A DNA stretch of 64,000 bases from positions 310,001 to 374,000 of the forward strand of contig JAGWWY010000001.1 of assembly GCA_018970145.1 (NCBI GenBank). Reading direction: 5' to 3'. Made by a program: the position numbers and the translations under genes. The DNA is from Gammaproteobacteria bacterium (lineage in GTDB: Bacteria > Pseudomonadota > Gammaproteobacteria > Steroidobacterales > Steroidobacteraceae). Under the pieces are notes generated by a model. It was not told where the DNA came from. It saw only the letters and a program-made list of their open reading frames with translations, and made no database searches. Shown here piece by piece: positions 42,447 to 53,753 of this stretch (positions are counted from its first letter, which is position 1; each line of letters starts with the position of its first letter).

Positions 42447-44111
42447 ATGATTGGGTCGCGCTGCGGGATATGGGTTGCGATGCTCTGGTTGCTGACCGGG
42501 GCCGTGTCCGCATCGGCTGATCCCAACCAGCCAGCGCCAGTCGAGCCGTCGAATGCGAAGCAAACCGATTGTCGGATGGCGGTCGAGTCGCTCGTGCTGG
42601 AGGCCTCGGCTGCGCGAGACCCGCGGCGCACTGATCGTGCGCTCGATTTGGCCCTCGCGTGTCATCACATCCCCGCCGCTTGGCAGATGGCCTCGCGCCT
42701 TTGGTTGTTAGACCCCGAAAACCCCGAGGCACTACAGCGGGTCGGCATGGTCGCCCTGCAGGCCTGGAAACTGACCGAAGCGCGCGACGCGTATGCCTCA
42801 CTACTCGCCAAGCCAGACGTCGAGCCAAGCCGGGCCTTGGCCGACATCCTGCCGCCTTTGTCGGAAGGGCCGCTCGCGCCGGCCGCGTGGCGAGTCTTCG
42901 GTCCCATGCTCGATCGCGAGACGCTGACACCACAAACGATCGCTACGCTCGGGCGCATGGCCTGCAACTCGGATGATCTTGCTGCCTGCGCTTCGCTGAT
43001 CTCGCTCGCACGCGCTCGCGGTGGTGGTCGAGACGTACGTACGATTCGATTGGCCGCTGCCGCGGCAGCGGCGCTCGGTGAAGAGAGCACCGCGCTCGAG
43101 GAAGCTTCGTTGGTGGCACAGGGAGATCCAGCCAATCATCGGTTCGCACAGATCGAGACTTGGATCACGCTGGATCGTCTGGATGAGGCTCGTGCTGAAC
43201 TTCAAAAAATAGCTGCGGCCGATGATGCATCACCGGATACGCCATTTCGACGTGAAGCGGAGCGACGACTCGCGCTGCTCGCTCTGTCGCAGGGTGAATT
43301 ATCGGAGGCCGAGCGATTGTTCAGCGAGCGCTTGCGTGCCGATCGGAGTTCGGCGGAATCTTTGTACTACCTCGCGGTGATCGCCGAGCGAGAGGGCCGC
43401 GTTGACTCGGCCTTGAAGGCGTATTTGCAACTCAGTGCGGCGGGTGCGGGACTACCACCGCGCGTGCGCGCCGCACGCTTGCTTTTCGCGCAAGGCCGGC
43501 GTGATGAGGCACTGGCGTTATTCGATGCGATCCGGCATCCAGCGCGTGGCAATACCATCGAGATCGAAATCGCCCGCTCTCGCGCCTTGGCGGAGTCGAG
43601 TTTCGGTGACGAGGCGATCGCGAGCATCGAGGCTGCGCTGCAACGTCACCCCGATCACCCGGAGTTGCTCTATCACAAAGCAGTGCTCCTAGATGGGATG
43701 GGCAGCACCGCTGCAGGCATTCGTGTGTTCGAGGCATTACTGCGGCAGCGGCCGGATGAGGCCAACGTCATGAATGCGCTGGGTTACACCTTGGCGGATC
43801 GCAAGCGTCAACTGCCGCGTGCCGAGCGACTGGTGCGCGCCGCGCTTGAGCAGCGACCTGACAACGCAGCCTATCTCGACAGTCTAGGTTGGGTGCTGTT
43901 TCGTCGAGGAAAAACCCGCGATGCGTTGCCCTTGCTCGAGCGCGCGTGGCGACTATCCAAGGAAGCCGAGATCGCCGCGCATTGGGGCGAAGCGCTGTGG
44001 ACAAGTGGCGATCGCGCGGCCGCGCGACGTGTCTGGACGCAGGCACTCGTGTTGTCCCCCGAGTCGAAGCCGTTGCGCGATGTCATCGAGCGGTTCGCCG
44101 AGCGAAGGTAA
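42447..44111 (+). CDS. Periplasmic tetratricopeptide-repeat protein upstream of lolB
   Basis: 554 residues with a signal peptide ([24 protein letters not shown]). TPR-like helical repeats fill the protein, clearest at [40 protein letters not shown] and [18 protein letters not shown]. Pseudomonads carry a similar TPR protein just before lolB, so the association is conserved; its role is unknown but likely in the envelope. The stop is followed directly by the lolB ATG. If the TATAGT promoter is right, translation may start at 42447 without a leader or at an inner ATG (42480). Confidence 0.88.
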   Translation: MIGSRCGIWVAMLWLLTGAVSASADPNQPAPVEPSNAKQTDCRMAVESLVLEASAARDPRRTDRALDLALACHHIPAAWQMASRLWLLDPENPEALQRVGMVALQAWKLTEARDAYASLLAKPDVEPSRALADILPPLSEGPLAPAAWRVFGPMLDRETLTPQTIATLGRMACNSDDLAACASLISLARARGGGRDVRTIRLAAAAAAALGEESTALEEASLVAQGDPANHRFAQIETWITLDRLDEARAELQKIAAADDASPDTPFRREAERRLALLALSQGELSEAERLFSERLRADRSSAESLYYLAVIAEREGRVDSALKAYLQLSAAGAGLPPRVRAARLLFAQGRRDEALALFDAIRHPARGNTIEIEIARSRALAESSFGDEAIASIEAALQRHPDHPELLYHKAVLLDGMGSTAAGIRVFEALLRQRPDEANVMNALGYTLADRKRQLPRAERLVRAALEQRPDNAAYLDSLGWVLFRRGKTRDALPLLERAWRLSKEAEIAAHWGEALWTSGDRAAARRVWTQALVLSPESKPLRDVIERFAERR

Positions 44112-44699
44112 ATGCCTCGTATTTCGCTGTGGAGATGCTTCGCCCTGTTCATCCTGTCGTCACTGACAGCTTGCGTCAGCGTTCCGCGCCTCTCACTGCC
44201 AGCGGTCGATCTGCCAGCGGAGTGGACGGCTCGTCAAACCACGTTGCAATCTTGGGCGCGCTTTGACTTGCGCGGCAAAGTGTCGATCGTGCGCGGTGAG
44301 CAGAGCATGGTGGCGGGCGTTCGCTGGCGTCAACGGGGCGATGCGCTGCGCCTTGGGCTAGAGGGTCCGCTCGGTACGGCAGCATCGGAATGGTCGTTCG
44401 ATTCGGCTCGATCTGACGCGACGCTCGCTGATCTCGAAGGTCGCCTCGGCGTTGCGCTGCCGATCGCTTCGGTGCGGTATTGGGCTCTCGGTGTGCCCGA
44501 TCCTGCGCTGGAGGTCCAATCGATCGAGATCATCGCCAATCGCCTGCATGCTTTGCAGCAGCAGGGATGGTCCATTCGGTATCTGGACTACGCGCCCGTT
44601 CCTGGCGCGCGCTTCGAGTTGCCGCGCCGCTTGCAACTCGAATCGTCCGAAGTGCGTGTGCGGATGTTCATCGAAAGTTGGGAGTCACTGGGCCCATGA
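44112..44699 (+). CDS. lolB: Outer-membrane lipoprotein receptor LolB
   Basis: 195 residues. The lipobox LTAC places the lipidated Cys at about 21. The mature part (RFDLRGKVSIVRG, VAGVRWRQRGDALRL, LEGPLG) matches LolB, which takes lipoproteins from LolA and inserts them into the outer membrane. It starts directly after the TPR stop and overlaps ispE by 4 bases, the usual gammaproteobacterial arrangement. Confidence 0.93.
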   Translation: MPRISLWRCFALFILSSLTACVSVPRLSLPAVDLPAEWTARQTTLQSWARFDLRGKVSIVRGEQSMVAGVRWRQRGDALRLGLEGPLGTAASEWSFDSARSDATLADLEGRLGVALPIASVRYWALGVPDPALEVQSIEIIANRLHALQQQGWSIRYLDYAPVPGARFELPRRLQLESSEVRVRMFIESWESLGP

Positions 44700-45562
44700 T
44701 CGTCTCGGACCCGCAACGTTGGTGGCCAGCGCCAGCCAAGCTCAATCTGTGTCTGCACGTGACGAGCCGACGCGCAGATGGTTACCACGAATTGCAGACG
44801 ATTTTTCAGCTGATATCTTTGACTGATCAATTGTCCTTCGAACTGCGTGATGATGGTCGGATCGTCCGGCTCGACTACGAGGGCGCCGCGGCGGATGCGT
44901 TGAGTGGCGTCGGTGAGGATCAGGATTTGTCGGTTCGCGCGGCGCGGGCGCTGCAGCTACGCACGGGCACCACGAGCGGTGTTGCGATTCGAATTCGCAA
45001 AAATATTCCCGTCGGTGGCGGTCTGGGCGGCGGCAGCTCTGATGCGGCGACGACCCTCGTGGTGCTGAACGCGCTTTGGCACGGCGGCCTCTCGAGTGAC
45101 GAGTTGGCCGAGATCGGCATGGGGCTCGGGGCGGATGTGCCGGTGTTCGTACGGGGGTTTTCCGGGCTCGGCGAGGGGGTAGGCGAGCGTCTGATGCCGC
45201 TCGAGCTGCCGGATTCGTGGTTTCTGGTCATTCATCCAAGGGTCTCGATACCCACTCGGGATGTCTTCCAGGCTCCTGAATTGACACGAAATTCCCCCGT
45301 CCTCACAATACCCGCCCTTTTGGCTTTCGGGGGTCGTAACGACTGCGAACCGGTGGTGCGTCAGCACTATCCGGAAGTTGCAGCCGCGCTCGACTGGCTC
45401 GGTCGGTACGCCCCCGCGCGACTGACCGGCACCGGGTCCTGCCTTTTCGCCCGATTCGCCTCGGCCGCCGAGGCAGAGCGAATCGCCGCGAGAGTGCCGG
45501 ATGTCTGGCGGGCTTATGTGGTGCAGGGGCTGGCAGAATCGCCGCTTCGGCAGAGTTTGTAA
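44696..45562 (+). CDS. ispE: 4-diphosphocytidyl-2-C-methyl-D-erythritol kinase
   Basis: 288-residue GHMP kinase of the MEP isoprenoid pathway. APAKLNLCLHVTSRRADGYHELQT is the IspE N-terminal signature, IPVGGGLGGGSSDAATTL the ATP-binding GHMP loop, and RLTGTGSCLFARF the C-terminal GHMP motif. ATG 44696 overlaps the lolB stop as ATGA. A tRNA-Gln gene follows 4 bases after the stop. Confidence 0.97.
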   Translation: MIVSDPQRWWPAPAKLNLCLHVTSRRADGYHELQTIFQLISLTDQLSFELRDDGRIVRLDYEGAAADALSGVGEDQDLSVRAARALQLRTGTTSGVAIRIRKNIPVGGGLGGGSSDAATTLVVLNALWHGGLSSDELAEIGMGLGADVPVFVRGFSGLGEGVGERLMPLELPDSWFLVIHPRVSIPTRDVFQAPELTRNSPVLTIPALLAFGGRNDCEPVVRQHYPEVAAALDWLGRYAPARLTGTGSCLFARFASAAEAERIAARVPDVWRAYVVQGLAESPLRQSL

Positions 45563-45566
45563 CGGT

Positions 45567-45641
45567 TGGGGTGTCGCCAAGTGGTAAGGCAGCGGGTTTT
45601 GATCCCGCCATTCGGAGGTTCGAATCCTTCCACCCCAGCCA
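45567..45641 (+). tRNA. tRNA-Gln (anticodon TTG)
   Basis: 75 nt cloverleaf. The acceptor TGGGGTG pairs with CACCCCA, followed by discriminator G and an encoded CCA. The anticodon arm GCGGG-TTTTGAT-CCCGC gives TTG. The T arm has GGTTCGAATCC. The ispE-tRNAGln-prs order is shared with pseudomonads. The gene is probably read with the flanking genes and released by processing. Confidence 0.97.
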
Positions 45642-45676
45642 CTCGATAAGGTTCCCCGTCATCGGGGGAGGGTCGC

Positions 45677-46630
45677 TTGGACAGTCCGACGTTTGCGCTC
45701 TTTACCGGGAATGCCAATCCCGCACTGGCGCAGGAAATCGCCCGTCATCTGAAGGTACCGCTCGGGCGAGCCATGGTGTCTCGCTTCAGTGATGCCGAGG
45801 TCAACGTCGAACTGATCGAGAACGTGCGTGGCCGCGACGTGTTTCTGGTGCAGCCGACCTGTCCGCCGGTCAATGACCACCTCATGGAACTGCTGATCAT
45901 GGCGGATGCCTGCCGACGCGGTTCTGCCCGCAGCGTCACGGCCGTCGTTCCGTATATGGGCTACTCGCGACAGGATCGTCGTCCGCGAGCCACCCGCTCG
46001 GCCATCTCGGCCAAGGTCGTTGCCAACATGATGGTCGGTGCGGGCATCGATCGTATGCTCACCGTCGATCTGCACGCCGAGCAAATACAAGGCTTTTTCG
46101 ATATCCCCGTCGATAACGTCTACGCCTCGCCTGTGTTGCTCGGTGACGCTTGGCGACAGCGCTACGAGAACATGATCGTGGTCTCGCCGGATGTCGGTGG
46201 TGTGGTGCGAGCACGCGCACTCGCCAAGCGACTCGATGACGTCGAGCTCGCCATCATCGACAAGCGTCGGCCGCGCCCGAACGAGTCGAAGGTGATGAAC
46301 ATCATCGGTGAGGTGACAGATAAGACTTGTGTGCTGATCGACGACATCGTCGATACAGCAGGCACGCTGTGCCTCGCCGCGCAGGCGCTCAAAGACGAGG
46401 GCGCTCGTAAGGTGGTAGCCTACATCACGCATCCCATCCTGTCGGGGCCTGCGGTGGAGCGAATTGCGAACTCGGCGCTCGACCAGTTGGTCGTCACCGA
46501 CACGATTCCTTTGAGTGCAGAGGCGCAACAATGCCCGCGGATTCGCCAGCTTTCGGTGGCGGGTCTGCTTGGTGAGACGATACGACGAATTCGCGACGAA
46601 GAGTCGGTGAGTTCGTTGTACGTCGATTGA
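45677..46630 (+). CDS. prs: Ribose-phosphate pyrophosphokinase
   Basis: 317 residues, making PRPP from ribose-5-phosphate and [14 protein letters not shown] opens the protein; [14 protein letters not shown] and the PRPP loop [13 protein letters not shown] are diagnostic; [17 protein letters not shown] is the PRPP synthetase signature. The only start that keeps the family N-terminus is TTG at 45677, with GGGGGAGGG upstream. Confidence 0.97.
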   Translation: MDSPTFALFTGNANPALAQEIARHLKVPLGRAMVSRFSDAEVNVELIENVRGRDVFLVQPTCPPVNDHLMELLIMADACRRGSARSVTAVVPYMGYSRQDRRPRATRSAISAKVVANMMVGAGIDRMLTVDLHAEQIQGFFDIPVDNVYASPVLLGDAWRQRYENMIVVSPDVGGVVRARALAKRLDDVELAIIDKRRPRPNESKVMNIIGEVTDKTCVLIDDIVDTAGTLCLAAQALKDEGARKVVAYITHPILSGPAVERIANSALDQLVVTDTIPLSAEAQQCPRIRQLSVAGLLGETIRRIRDEESVSSLYVD

Positions 46631-46680
46631 GTCCGTTCTGGTCGCGGAACGGAATAACGTTAAATCAGGAGTTGAATATC

Positions 46681-47349
46681 ATGAAGATCTCTTTCGAACT
46701 TGCGGCGGAAGCCCGCAATGACGAGGGCAAAGGTGCGAGCCGCCGCCTCCGTCATGCTGGCCGAGTCCCCGCGATCCTTTACGGCGGTAAGGATGAACCG
46801 CAGTCGCTGTCCTTTAACCACGAGAAGCTGCTGACGCTGATCGAGAACGAAAAGTTCTACTCGACGATCGTCGGTATCAACGTCGGTGGTAAGGTGCACC
46901 CGGTCGTAGTCAAAGATTTGCAGATGCATCCAGCGAAGAACCAGGTTCTGCATCTCGATCTGCAACGCGTGCTCGATAACGAGAAGATTCGTCTGCGCTT
47001 GCCGATCCACTTCAAGGGAGAGTCGGTTGCTCCGGGCGTCAAGACGCAAGGCGGCATCGTCTCGCACCGCTTGGCCGACATCGAAGTCCAGTGTCTCGCG
47101 AAGGATCTGCCGGAGGAACTTGTCCTCGATCTGTCGGAGATGAAGCTCAACGACACCAAGCACGTCTCGGATATCGCACTGCCGGCGGGTGTCGTGGCGA
47201 CCTTGGTGGTTCAGGGTAAGGATCAGGTCGTGGTTTCGATCCACAGCCCGCGCGCCGAAGAGCCAGAGGCGACTCCGACGGCGGATGTTGCGGCGCCGGC
47301 GGCTGATGCCAAGAAGGAAGAGGCCAAGAAGGAACCTGCGAAGAAGTAA
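46681..47349 (+). CDS. rplY: Ribosomal protein L25, Ctc form
   Basis: 222 residues. The N-terminal 5S-rRNA-binding domain (about 1-95: GKGASRRLRHAGRVPAILYGG, HPVVVKDLQMHP) is followed by the TL5/Ctc domain (to about 185) and a charged Ala/Glu/Lys tail. The long Ctc form is the usual one outside enterics. ATG 46681 has CAGGAG upstream. A strong terminator follows 23 bases after the stop. Confidence 0.95.
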   Translation: MKISFELAAEARNDEGKGASRRLRHAGRVPAILYGGKDEPQSLSFNHEKLLTLIENEKFYSTIVGINVGGKVHPVVVKDLQMHPAKNQVLHLDLQRVLDNEKIRLRLPIHFKGESVAPGVKTQGGIVSHRLADIEVQCLAKDLPEELVLDLSEMKLNDTKHVSDIALPAGVVATLVVQGKDQVVVSIHSPRAEEPEATPTADVAAPAADAKKEEAKKEPAKK

Positions 47350-47371
47350 TTTCGCGGTGTTTTTTCATGAT

Positions 47372-47402
47372 GGAGGCCGCCCCCGTGGCGGCCTCCGTTT
47401 TT
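47372..47402 (+). terminator. Rho-independent terminator after rplY
   Basis: A perfect 10-bp stem GGAGGCCGCC/GGCGGCCTCC (47372-47381 with 47387-47396) with a 5-base loop, then GTTTTT. It ends the prs-rplY transcript; pth must then be served by read-through or its own promoter in the short gap. Confidence 0.95.
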
Positions 47403-47413
47403 GAGGAGCTCGA

Positions 47414-48007
47414 GTGGGCGCGCAATCGATCCTGTTGGTCGTGGGCTTGGGTAACCCGGGCGAGAAGTACGCTCGCACGCGTCATAACGCGGGTTTCTGG
47501 TTTGTCGACGAACTGGCGCGTCGTCATGGCGGTTCGTTCCGCGCCGAATCCAAGCACCAAGGTGAGCTAGCGCGTATCAGTTTGGCCTTCGCAGGATCCA
47601 GACAGGAGCTGTGGTTGTTGAAGCCGACCACGTTCATGAACCGCAGCGGTGGATCGATCGCGTCCATGAGCCATTTCTACAAGATCTTGCCTGGCTCGAT
47701 TCTGGTCGCTCACGATGAGCTCGATCTCGCCGCGGGTACGGTCCGACTCAAACTCGCCGGCGGCCACGGCGGACATAACGGCTTGCGCGATACGATCGCT
47801 GCCATCGGCGCTGATTTTTGGCGCTTGCGGCTCGGTATCGGACATCCAGGACACAAGGATCTCGTGCTCGACTACGTTTTGCAGCGCGCCGCGGCTGCCG
47901 AGGAACATGCGATCGAGAACGCCATCGGCAAAGCGGCCGATGTTTTACCGCTGCTGCTCGAGCAGGGCGGGGAGAAGGCGATGAATCGTCTGCACACCAC
48001 GAATTAA
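47414..48007 (+). CDS. pth: Peptidyl-tRNA hydrolase
   Basis: 197 residues, recycling peptidyl-tRNA dropped by ribosomes. VGLGNPGEKYARTRHNAGFW contains the catalytic His; LLKPTTFMNRSGG and HDELDLAAGTVRLKLAGGHGGHNGLRD are further Pth signatures. GTG at 47414 is preceded by GAGGAG. Followed by ychF after 15 bases. Confidence 0.97.
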   Translation: MGAQSILLVVGLGNPGEKYARTRHNAGFWFVDELARRHGGSFRAESKHQGELARISLAFAGSRQELWLLKPTTFMNRSGGSIASMSHFYKILPGSILVAHDELDLAAGTVRLKLAGGHGGHNGLRDTIAAIGADFWRLRLGIGHPGHKDLVLDYVLQRAAAAEEHAIENAIGKAADVLPLLLEQGGEKAMNRLHTTN

Positions 48008-48022
48008 TACGGGAACACACTC

Positions 48023-49114
48023 ATGGGAATCAAATGCGGAATTGTCGGCTTACCCAACGTGGGTAAGTCCACTCTCTTTAACGCGCTAACGCGCTCGGCA
48101 ATCGCAGCGGAGAACTATCCGTTCTGCACCATCGATCCCAACGTCGGTATTGTGCCGGTACCGGATCCGCGGCTAGATCTCTTGGCTGCCATCGTGAAGC
48201 CCGAACGCGTGGTACCAACGACCGTAGAGTTCGTCGATATCGCGGGCATCGTCAAAGGTGCCTCGACGGGTGAAGGGCTCGGTAACAAGTTTTTGGCCAA
48301 TATTCGCGAGGTCGATGCGATCACTCATGTGGTGCGCTGCTTCGTCAACGACGATGTGATCCACGTTTCCGGTAAGGTCGATCCACTAGCCGATGTCGAG
48401 ACGATCAACACGGAGCTTGCGCTCGCCGATCTCGAGACGATCGAAAAAGCGCTGCAGCGCGCCGAGAAGGCGGCCAAGGCGCAGGACAAAGAAGCCATGA
48501 AGGCGCGCGACGTCATCAAGCGGGTACGCGATGCGCTCAACGAGGGCATACCGGCGCGCGCTGTGGCGCTCGATGAAACGGAGCGGCCAGTGGTGCGTGA
48601 TCTGCAACTGATGACCTACAAGCCCGTGCTGTATGTCGCCAACGTGCAGGAGAGCGGTTTCACCGATAACCCGATGCTAGCTGCCGTCGAGGCGCTTGCG
48701 GCGCGCGAGGGCTCGCAGGTGGTGCCGGTGTGTGCGGCGATCGAAGCGGAGATTTCGCAGCTCGATGATGCCGATCGTGCCGAGTTCCTCAAAGATTTGG
48801 GTCTCGAGGAGCCGGGTCTCAATCGCGTGATTCGTGCTGGCTACACTTTGCTTGGTCTACAAACGTATTTTACGGCAGGCGTCAAAGAAGTCCGTGCCTG
48901 GACGGTCAAAAAGGGCGCGACGGCACCGCAGGCAGCGGGTGTCATTCATACCGATTTCGAACGAGGATTCATCCGAGCCGAAGTGATCGGGTTCGAGGAC
49001 TACATCGCGCTCAAGGGCGAGCAGGGTGCCAAGGAGGCCGGAAAACTGCGTCTCGAGGGTAAGGAATACCTCGTGCGAGAGGGCGATGTGATGCACTTCC
49101 GATTCAACGTCTAA
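48023..49114 (+). CDS. ychF: Ribosome-associated ATPase/GTPase YchF
   Basis: 363 residues of the OBG family. [14 protein letters not shown] is the P-loop, [23 protein letters not shown] the switch region, and the C-terminal TGS domain ends [13 protein letters not shown]. YchF prefers ATP and binds ribosomes. Follows pth in the standard order. Confidence 0.97.
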   Translation: MGIKCGIVGLPNVGKSTLFNALTRSAIAAENYPFCTIDPNVGIVPVPDPRLDLLAAIVKPERVVPTTVEFVDIAGIVKGASTGEGLGNKFLANIREVDAITHVVRCFVNDDVIHVSGKVDPLADVETINTELALADLETIEKALQRAEKAAKAQDKEAMKARDVIKRVRDALNEGIPARAVALDETERPVVRDLQLMTYKPVLYVANVQESGFTDNPMLAAVEALAAREGSQVVPVCAAIEAEISQLDDADRAEFLKDLGLEEPGLNRVIRAGYTLLGLQTYFTAGVKEVRAWTVKKGATAPQAAGVIHTDFERGFIRAEVIGFEDYIALKGEQGAKEAGKLRLEGKEYLVREGDVMHFRFNV

Positions 49115-49136
49115 TTCCGATCCGAGACCCAACACG

Positions 49137-49694
49137 GTGCTGGAAGCTTTTTGGATATCGACGGGGATCGTGGCGCTCGCCGAAATTGGCGACAAGACAC
49201 AGCTGCTCGCACTCGTGCTGGCAGCGAAATATCGCAAGCCGGTGCCGATCATTCTCGGCATTTTGGTAGCGACGCTGCTGAACCATGCCGTTGCGGGCTA
49301 TTTCGGTGCGTGGTTGGCGGCGACGATCGGCGAGCAAATGCTGAAGTGGATCCTCGGCGTCTCTTTCATTGCCATGGCGGGATGGATGTTGATCCCGGAT
49401 AAGCTCGACGACGAAGAGGAGAGGCCTGCGCGCTTCGGTGTGTTTCTCACCACGCTAATCGCGTTCTTCATCGTCGAGATCGGTGATAAGACCCAAGTCG
49501 CGACGGTATTTTTGGCGGCAAAATATGTTGATGTCGTCGCCGTTGTCGCAGGGACCACGGTCGGCATGATGGTGGCCAATGTGCCGGCCGTGTTGCTCGG
49601 TGAGGTCGCTGCCAAGAAATTGCCGATGCGCTTGGTGCACAGCGTCGTTGCGATCGTCTTCCTCATGCTCGGGCTCGTCATCCTCCTCAATTGA
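49137..49694 (+). CDS. GDT1/TMEM165-family cation transporter
   Basis: 185 residues with about six hydrophobic helices. Two family signatures ExGDKT are visible: AEIGDKTQLLAL near residue 15 and VEIGDKTQVATV near 110, showing the internal duplication. Bacterial members export Mn2+ and related ones move Ca2+ or H+. GTG at 49137 lies 22 bases past ychF. No manganese riboswitch is seen in that short gap. Confidence 0.93.
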   Translation: MLEAFWISTGIVALAEIGDKTQLLALVLAAKYRKPVPIILGILVATLLNHAVAGYFGAWLAATIGEQMLKWILGVSFIAMAGWMLIPDKLDDEEERPARFGVFLTTLIAFFIVEIGDKTQVATVFLAAKYVDVVAVVAGTTVGMMVANVPAVLLGEVAAKKLPMRLVHSVVAIVFLMLGLVILLN

Positions 49695-49727
49695 TCCGAC
49701 TCGCGGTTCGAACGGTGCGATTTGGAT

Positions 49728-50195
49728 TTAAACCAAGCCTAGCGGCAACTCCGTCGTATTCTTGGTCTCTTCGATCACGATGCGAGAGTCGATCGACTGC
49801 ACCCCGGGAATTTGTGCGAGTTTGTTCTGCACGAAGCGGTTGTAGTCTTCGATGGTGCGCGTTGCGACCAGCAGGATGAAGTCGATGTCGCCCATCACGA
49901 GAAAGCATTGCAGCACCTCGGGAAAGCTCACGACTTTTTGCTTGAACTTGGGCAGCGATTGCCAACCGTGACTTGCGAGCTTGACGTTCACGAACACCAG
50001 CACGTCGATACCGAGTTTCTTGCGAGCGAGCAGGGCGACCCGTCGCTGGATGACGCCGGCTTCCTCGAGTTGATTGATGCGACGCCAGCAGGGAGATTGC
50101 GATAGTCCGACTCGCTCGGCGAGCTCGGTGCTCGACACGTTGGCGTCATGCTGGAGTTCTTTGAGGATCGCAACATCATGGGGATCGAGCTTCAT
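49728..50195 (-). CDS. Lrp/AsnC-family regulator, probable BkdR
   Basis: 155 residues. The helix-turn-helix (DVAILKELQHDANVSSTELAERVGLSQSPCWRRI) is followed by the ligand-sensing domain (LVMGDIDFILLVATRTIEDY). Divergent from the branched-chain ketoacid dehydrogenase operon, the classic position of the activator BkdR, which senses branched-chain amino acids. The intergenic inverted repeat at 50202-50233 is its likely site. Confidence 0.9.
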   Translation of the reverse strand: MKLDPHDVAILKELQHDANVSSTELAERVGLSQSPCWRRINQLEEAGVIQRRVALLARKKLGIDVLVFVNVKLASHGWQSLPKFKQKVVSFPEVLQCFLVMGDIDFILLVATRTIEDYNRFVQNKLAQIPGVQSIDSRIVIEETKNTTELPLGLV

Positions 50196-50201
50196 GGCTA
50201 G

Positions 50202-50233
50202 GTTATTCTCCAGATAGGGCCATCAAGAATAAC
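50202..50233. promoter_or_regulatory. Inverted repeat, candidate Lrp/BkdR site
   Basis: GTTATTCT (50202-50209) and AGAATAAC (50226-50233) are perfect inverted 8-mers with a 16-base spacer, just upstream of the lrp start and 73 bases before bkdA1. The left arm contains the lrp ribosome-site region, suggesting autoregulation. Confidence 0.55.
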
Positions 50234-50296
50234 TTATTTTTGAAGCGGCGCTCCGGCGCGCTTAACAGCCATCCCATCGGTAAGGTGCTGCCGTAG

Positions 50297-52551
<2,255 letters not shown>

Positions 52552-52556
52552 CCATC

Positions 52557-53750
52557 ATGGCCAGATACACCATGCGGTTGCCCGATCTTGGTGAGGGCAC
52601 GGTTTCGGCAGAGGTGATTGCGTGGCGAGTCGCGGCGGGCGATTTCATCACCGAAGATGCGCCGCTCGTCGAGATGGCAACCGATAAAGCCGTTGTCGAG
52701 GTCCCATCGCCCGTGACCGGACGCGTGGTCTCCGTTTCAGGCAACCCAGGCGAGAGCATCGCTGTCGGCGCTGAGCTTGCGGTGTTTGAGACGGCGGCCG
52801 TCTCGATCGAGGCAAGCAGCGCGGCTGCCGGTGCAGCCGGTGCAAGCCAGTCCGTTCCTGCCGCGCCGACGTCGGCGTTGAGCGGCATACCGATAGCGCG
52901 CGTTCGGGCATCGCCAGCAACGCGGCGCCGCGCCTTCGAAGCCGGTATCGATCTCACCCGAATCCGCGGTAGCGGGCCTAACGGGCGAGTGCTGTGCCGC
53001 GATCTCGTTACCGAGGCGGCCGTCGCTCCGGCAGTGGTCGCTCCGGCAGTGGAATACGATGAGGTGCCGGTCATCGGTATCCGCCGCGTGATCGCACAGC
53101 GCATGACTGAGGCGAAACGCGAGGCGCCGCATTTTGCGTACGTCGAGGAGGTCGATGTCACCGAGCTCGAGTGGCTGCGCCAGCGTCTGAATGCCGAGCG
53201 GCGCGCCGAGCGTCACACCGAGTGGAGCTATCTGCCGCTCATCGCGCGCGCACTCATCCAAGTGCTGCCGCAGTTCCCACAATGCAACGCGCATTACGAT
53301 GCCGAGCGCAACGTGCTCAAGCGCTTTCGGGCTGTCCATCTGGGCATCGCCACGCAAACCCCCGACGGCCTGAAAGTACCTGTCATCCGCAACGCGGGTC
53401 AGCACGACTTGGCTGCACTCGCCGCCGAGATCGGTCGCGTAACCGGGGCGGCGCGCGCGGGCCGGGCGAGCCGAGCGGAGCTCGCTGGCTCGACCATCAC
53501 CATCACGAGCTTGGGTAAGCTCGGTGGGATCGTCTCTACGCCGATTCTGAATCTGCCGGAGGTCGCCATCATCGGCGTCAACAAGGCCACGGAGCGGGTG
53601 GTCGTGCGCGACGGAAAGATCGCGATTCGTCGTATGATGAACCTGTCTTCTTCGTTCGATCATCGCTTCGTCGACGGCTACGATGCTGCCGCCATGATCC
53701 AAGCGCTGAAGGCGCAGTTGGAATACCCGGAAACGATTCTTGCGGAGTGA
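52557..53750 (+). CDS. bkdB: Branched-chain 2-oxoacid dehydrogenase E2 (lipoyl acyltransferase)
   Basis: 397 residues. One lipoyl domain (EMATDKAVVEVPSP, with the lipoylated Lys near 42), an Ala/Pro linker, a peripheral-subunit-binding domain (RASPATRRRAFEAGIDLTRIRGSGPNGR), a second linker with a 15-bp tandem duplication, then the catalytic trimer-forming domain with SSSFDHRFVDG (catalytic His and Asp). No E3 gene follows, so dihydrolipoamide dehydrogenase must come from elsewhere. Confidence 0.96.
   Translation: MARYTMRLPDLGEGTVSAEVIAWRVAAGDFITEDAPLVEMATDKAVVEVPSPVTGRVVSVSGNPGESIAVGAELAVFETAAVSIEASSAAAGAAGASQSVPAAPTSALSGIPIARVRASPATRRRAFEAGIDLTRIRGSGPNGRVLCRDLVTEAAVAPAVVAPAVEYDEVPVIGIRRVIAQRMTEAKREAPHFAYVEEVDVTELEWLRQRLNAERRAERHTEWSYLPLIARALIQVLPQFPQCNAHYDAERNVLKRFRAVHLGIATQTPDGLKVPVIRNAGQHDLAALAAEIGRVTGAARAGRASRAELAGSTITITSLGKLGGIVSTPILNLPEVAIIGVNKATERVVVRDGKIAIRRMMNLSSSFDHRFVDGYDAAAMIQALKAQLEYPETILAE
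53022..53051 (+). repeat. Perfect 15-bp tandem duplication in the bkdB linker
   Basis: GTCGCTCCGGCAGTG occurs twice head to tail, in frame, encoding two copies of VAPAV in the flexible linker of E2. The identity at third positions suggests a recent slippage event. Confidence 0.9.
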
Positions 53751-53753
53751 GTG

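Noticed and set aside
42331-42933. N-terminal extension of prfA by 200 codons
   Set aside because: RF1 is complete from 42330; the extension is low-complexity and overlaps the signal peptide and start of the TPR gene.
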